Assembly: GCF_014042165.1 (NCBI RefSeq)
Contig: NZ_JACDZE010000004.1
Location: 299,277 to 363,276, forward strand
Origin: Moheibacter lacus
Lineage (GTDB): Bacteria > Bacteroidota > Bacteroidia > Flavobacteriales > Weeksellaceae
Reading direction: 5' to 3'
DNA: 64,000 bases
Part shown: positions 63,629 through 64,000 of the stretch, piece after piece
How positions within the stretch are numbered: the stretch's first letter is position 1
How the letters are laid out: every line of letters starts with the position of its first letter
Position numbers and translations under genes: made by a program
Notes under the pieces: model-generated
The model's input: only the letters and a program-made list of their open reading frames with translations
Database searches by the model: none
Told to the model about the DNA's origin: nothing

Positions 63629-64000
63629 CACTTGCCGGTAACGTTTTGGGTATTGCCGAAGGCGGGGAAATCGAAGCCGAAAGTTTCGATTTTGCACCGA
63701 GGCGAGCCAAAACGAATTTTTGTGAGTTAAATTTAAAAATAAAAAACGAATAAAATTCGTTTTTGGCGGAGATAGAAGTACAAACCTTGAATTTAGCACT
63801 TTAGCCCCGCTCTTGCACATACACGATGTCCCTGTTGCACAACTCCTGATCAAAAATAGGCAAAGAATTAAAACCCACAAATAAATTGATTGAAAATTGA
63901 TATAAAACACTTCAAATCAATTGTTTGAGTGATAATTTTTATGTAAATTAGTACATGCAAGGACGAAAAGAATTTAGGCCAAAATTGTTTTATGAACTGA
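63629..64000 (-). repeat. attC-like site 7, carrying IS copy E, cut by window
   Basis: Core AAC at 63640-63642; arms GGTATTGCCGAAGGCGGGG (from 63650) and CCCCGCTCTTGCACATACAC (from 63805) pair imperfectly. An inner stem ACGAATTTTTG/ AAAATTCGTTTT is also present (63713-63765). IS copy E starts at 63829, so the second core lies outside the window. More cassettes are therefore expected to the right. Confidence 0.65.
63829..64000 (+). mobile_element. IS1182-type element, copy E (left part, cut by window)
   Basis: Left end CTGTTGCACAACTCC at 63832-63846, then sequence as in copies B-D. The transposase start ATG is at 63955 and the frame (MQGRKEFRPKLFYEL) runs off the window. Whether this copy is full length cannot be seen. 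Left flank ACGATG. Confidence 0.85.

Noticed and set aside
54308..63642. Hairpins as ordinary transcription terminators between single genes
   Set aside because: They are 120-165 bases long without insertions, have no T-tracts, and the complementarity of outer flanks follows the genes rather than the hairpins.

Overview
The window is AT-rich DNA from a member of the Bacteroidota, order Flavobacteriales. It is most likely a Weeksellaceae/Chryseobacterium-type bacterium, inferred from gene families only. Supporting signs are T9SS sorting domains, SusC/TonB-type receptors, DUF5686, GLPGLI, DUF4197, DUF4476 and META proteins, lipoproteins with flavobacterial lipoboxes, and promoters of the TTG-N17..19-TAnnTTTG kind. 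No rRNA, tRNA, CRISPR array or prophage was seen.

Region 1 (1-26070) is mostly envelope and housekeeping genes: a T9SS leucine-rich surface protein cut by the window edge, a DUF5686 outer-membrane protein, a TonB-dependent receptor and a PLP enzyme. A tight four-gene minus-strand operon (9935-11305) combines a small membrane protein with two helix-turn-helix proteins of unknown role. A lectin/TSP3-repeat adhesin sits beside a TPR-AraC regulator. Patatin, HAD, PEP-mutase-like, dienelactone hydrolase, GH10-like, META, dicarboxylate symporter and cobalamin-binding-like genes follow.

Region 2 (26188-41300) holds lpxK-punA, a GLPGLI/TonB-receptor pair and a complete cyanophycin module: cphA, with cphB and an isoaspartyl peptidase divergent from it. 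A peroxiredoxin-thioredoxin-DUF6952 operon and pncB come next.

Region 3 (41761-50403) is one long plus-strand light-protection operon: MarR regulator, crtI, crtB, a frameshifted hypothetical gene, SRPBCC, crtZ, lycopene cyclase, lipocalin, photolyase/cryptochrome, flavin reductase and a TIGR01777 epimerase. A dead isopentenyl-diphosphate isomerase (idi) remnant lies inside it. Together these genes would make zeaxanthin-type carotenoids and repair UV damage. Region 3b (50611-54299) is a stress cluster: a Crp-family gene with a nonsense codon, a perfect TGTGA-N6-TCACA site and a consensus promoter in front of a DJ-1/PfpI gene, two antibiotic-biosynthesis-monooxygenase genes (one frameshifted, one a tandem-domain lipoprotein) and an AraC regulator.

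Region 4 (54308-64000) is the most unusual part. Six consecutive minus-strand single-gene units (DinB, CoiA-like, SUKH-like, propeller lipoprotein, GIY-YIG-like, copper-type P-ATPase) are separated by long imperfect inverted repeats with AAC/GTT cores. In every unit the sequence next to the core at its 5' end is the inverse complement of the sequence next to the core at its 3' end, as expected for integron gene cassettes with attC sites. Five of the seven attC-like sites carry a ~655-bp non-autonomous IS1182-type element, always with the same orientation. At all four sites where its right end is in the window, that end lies the same distance from the attC core. No integrase gene is in the window; it would be expected beyond position 64000 if the array has one.
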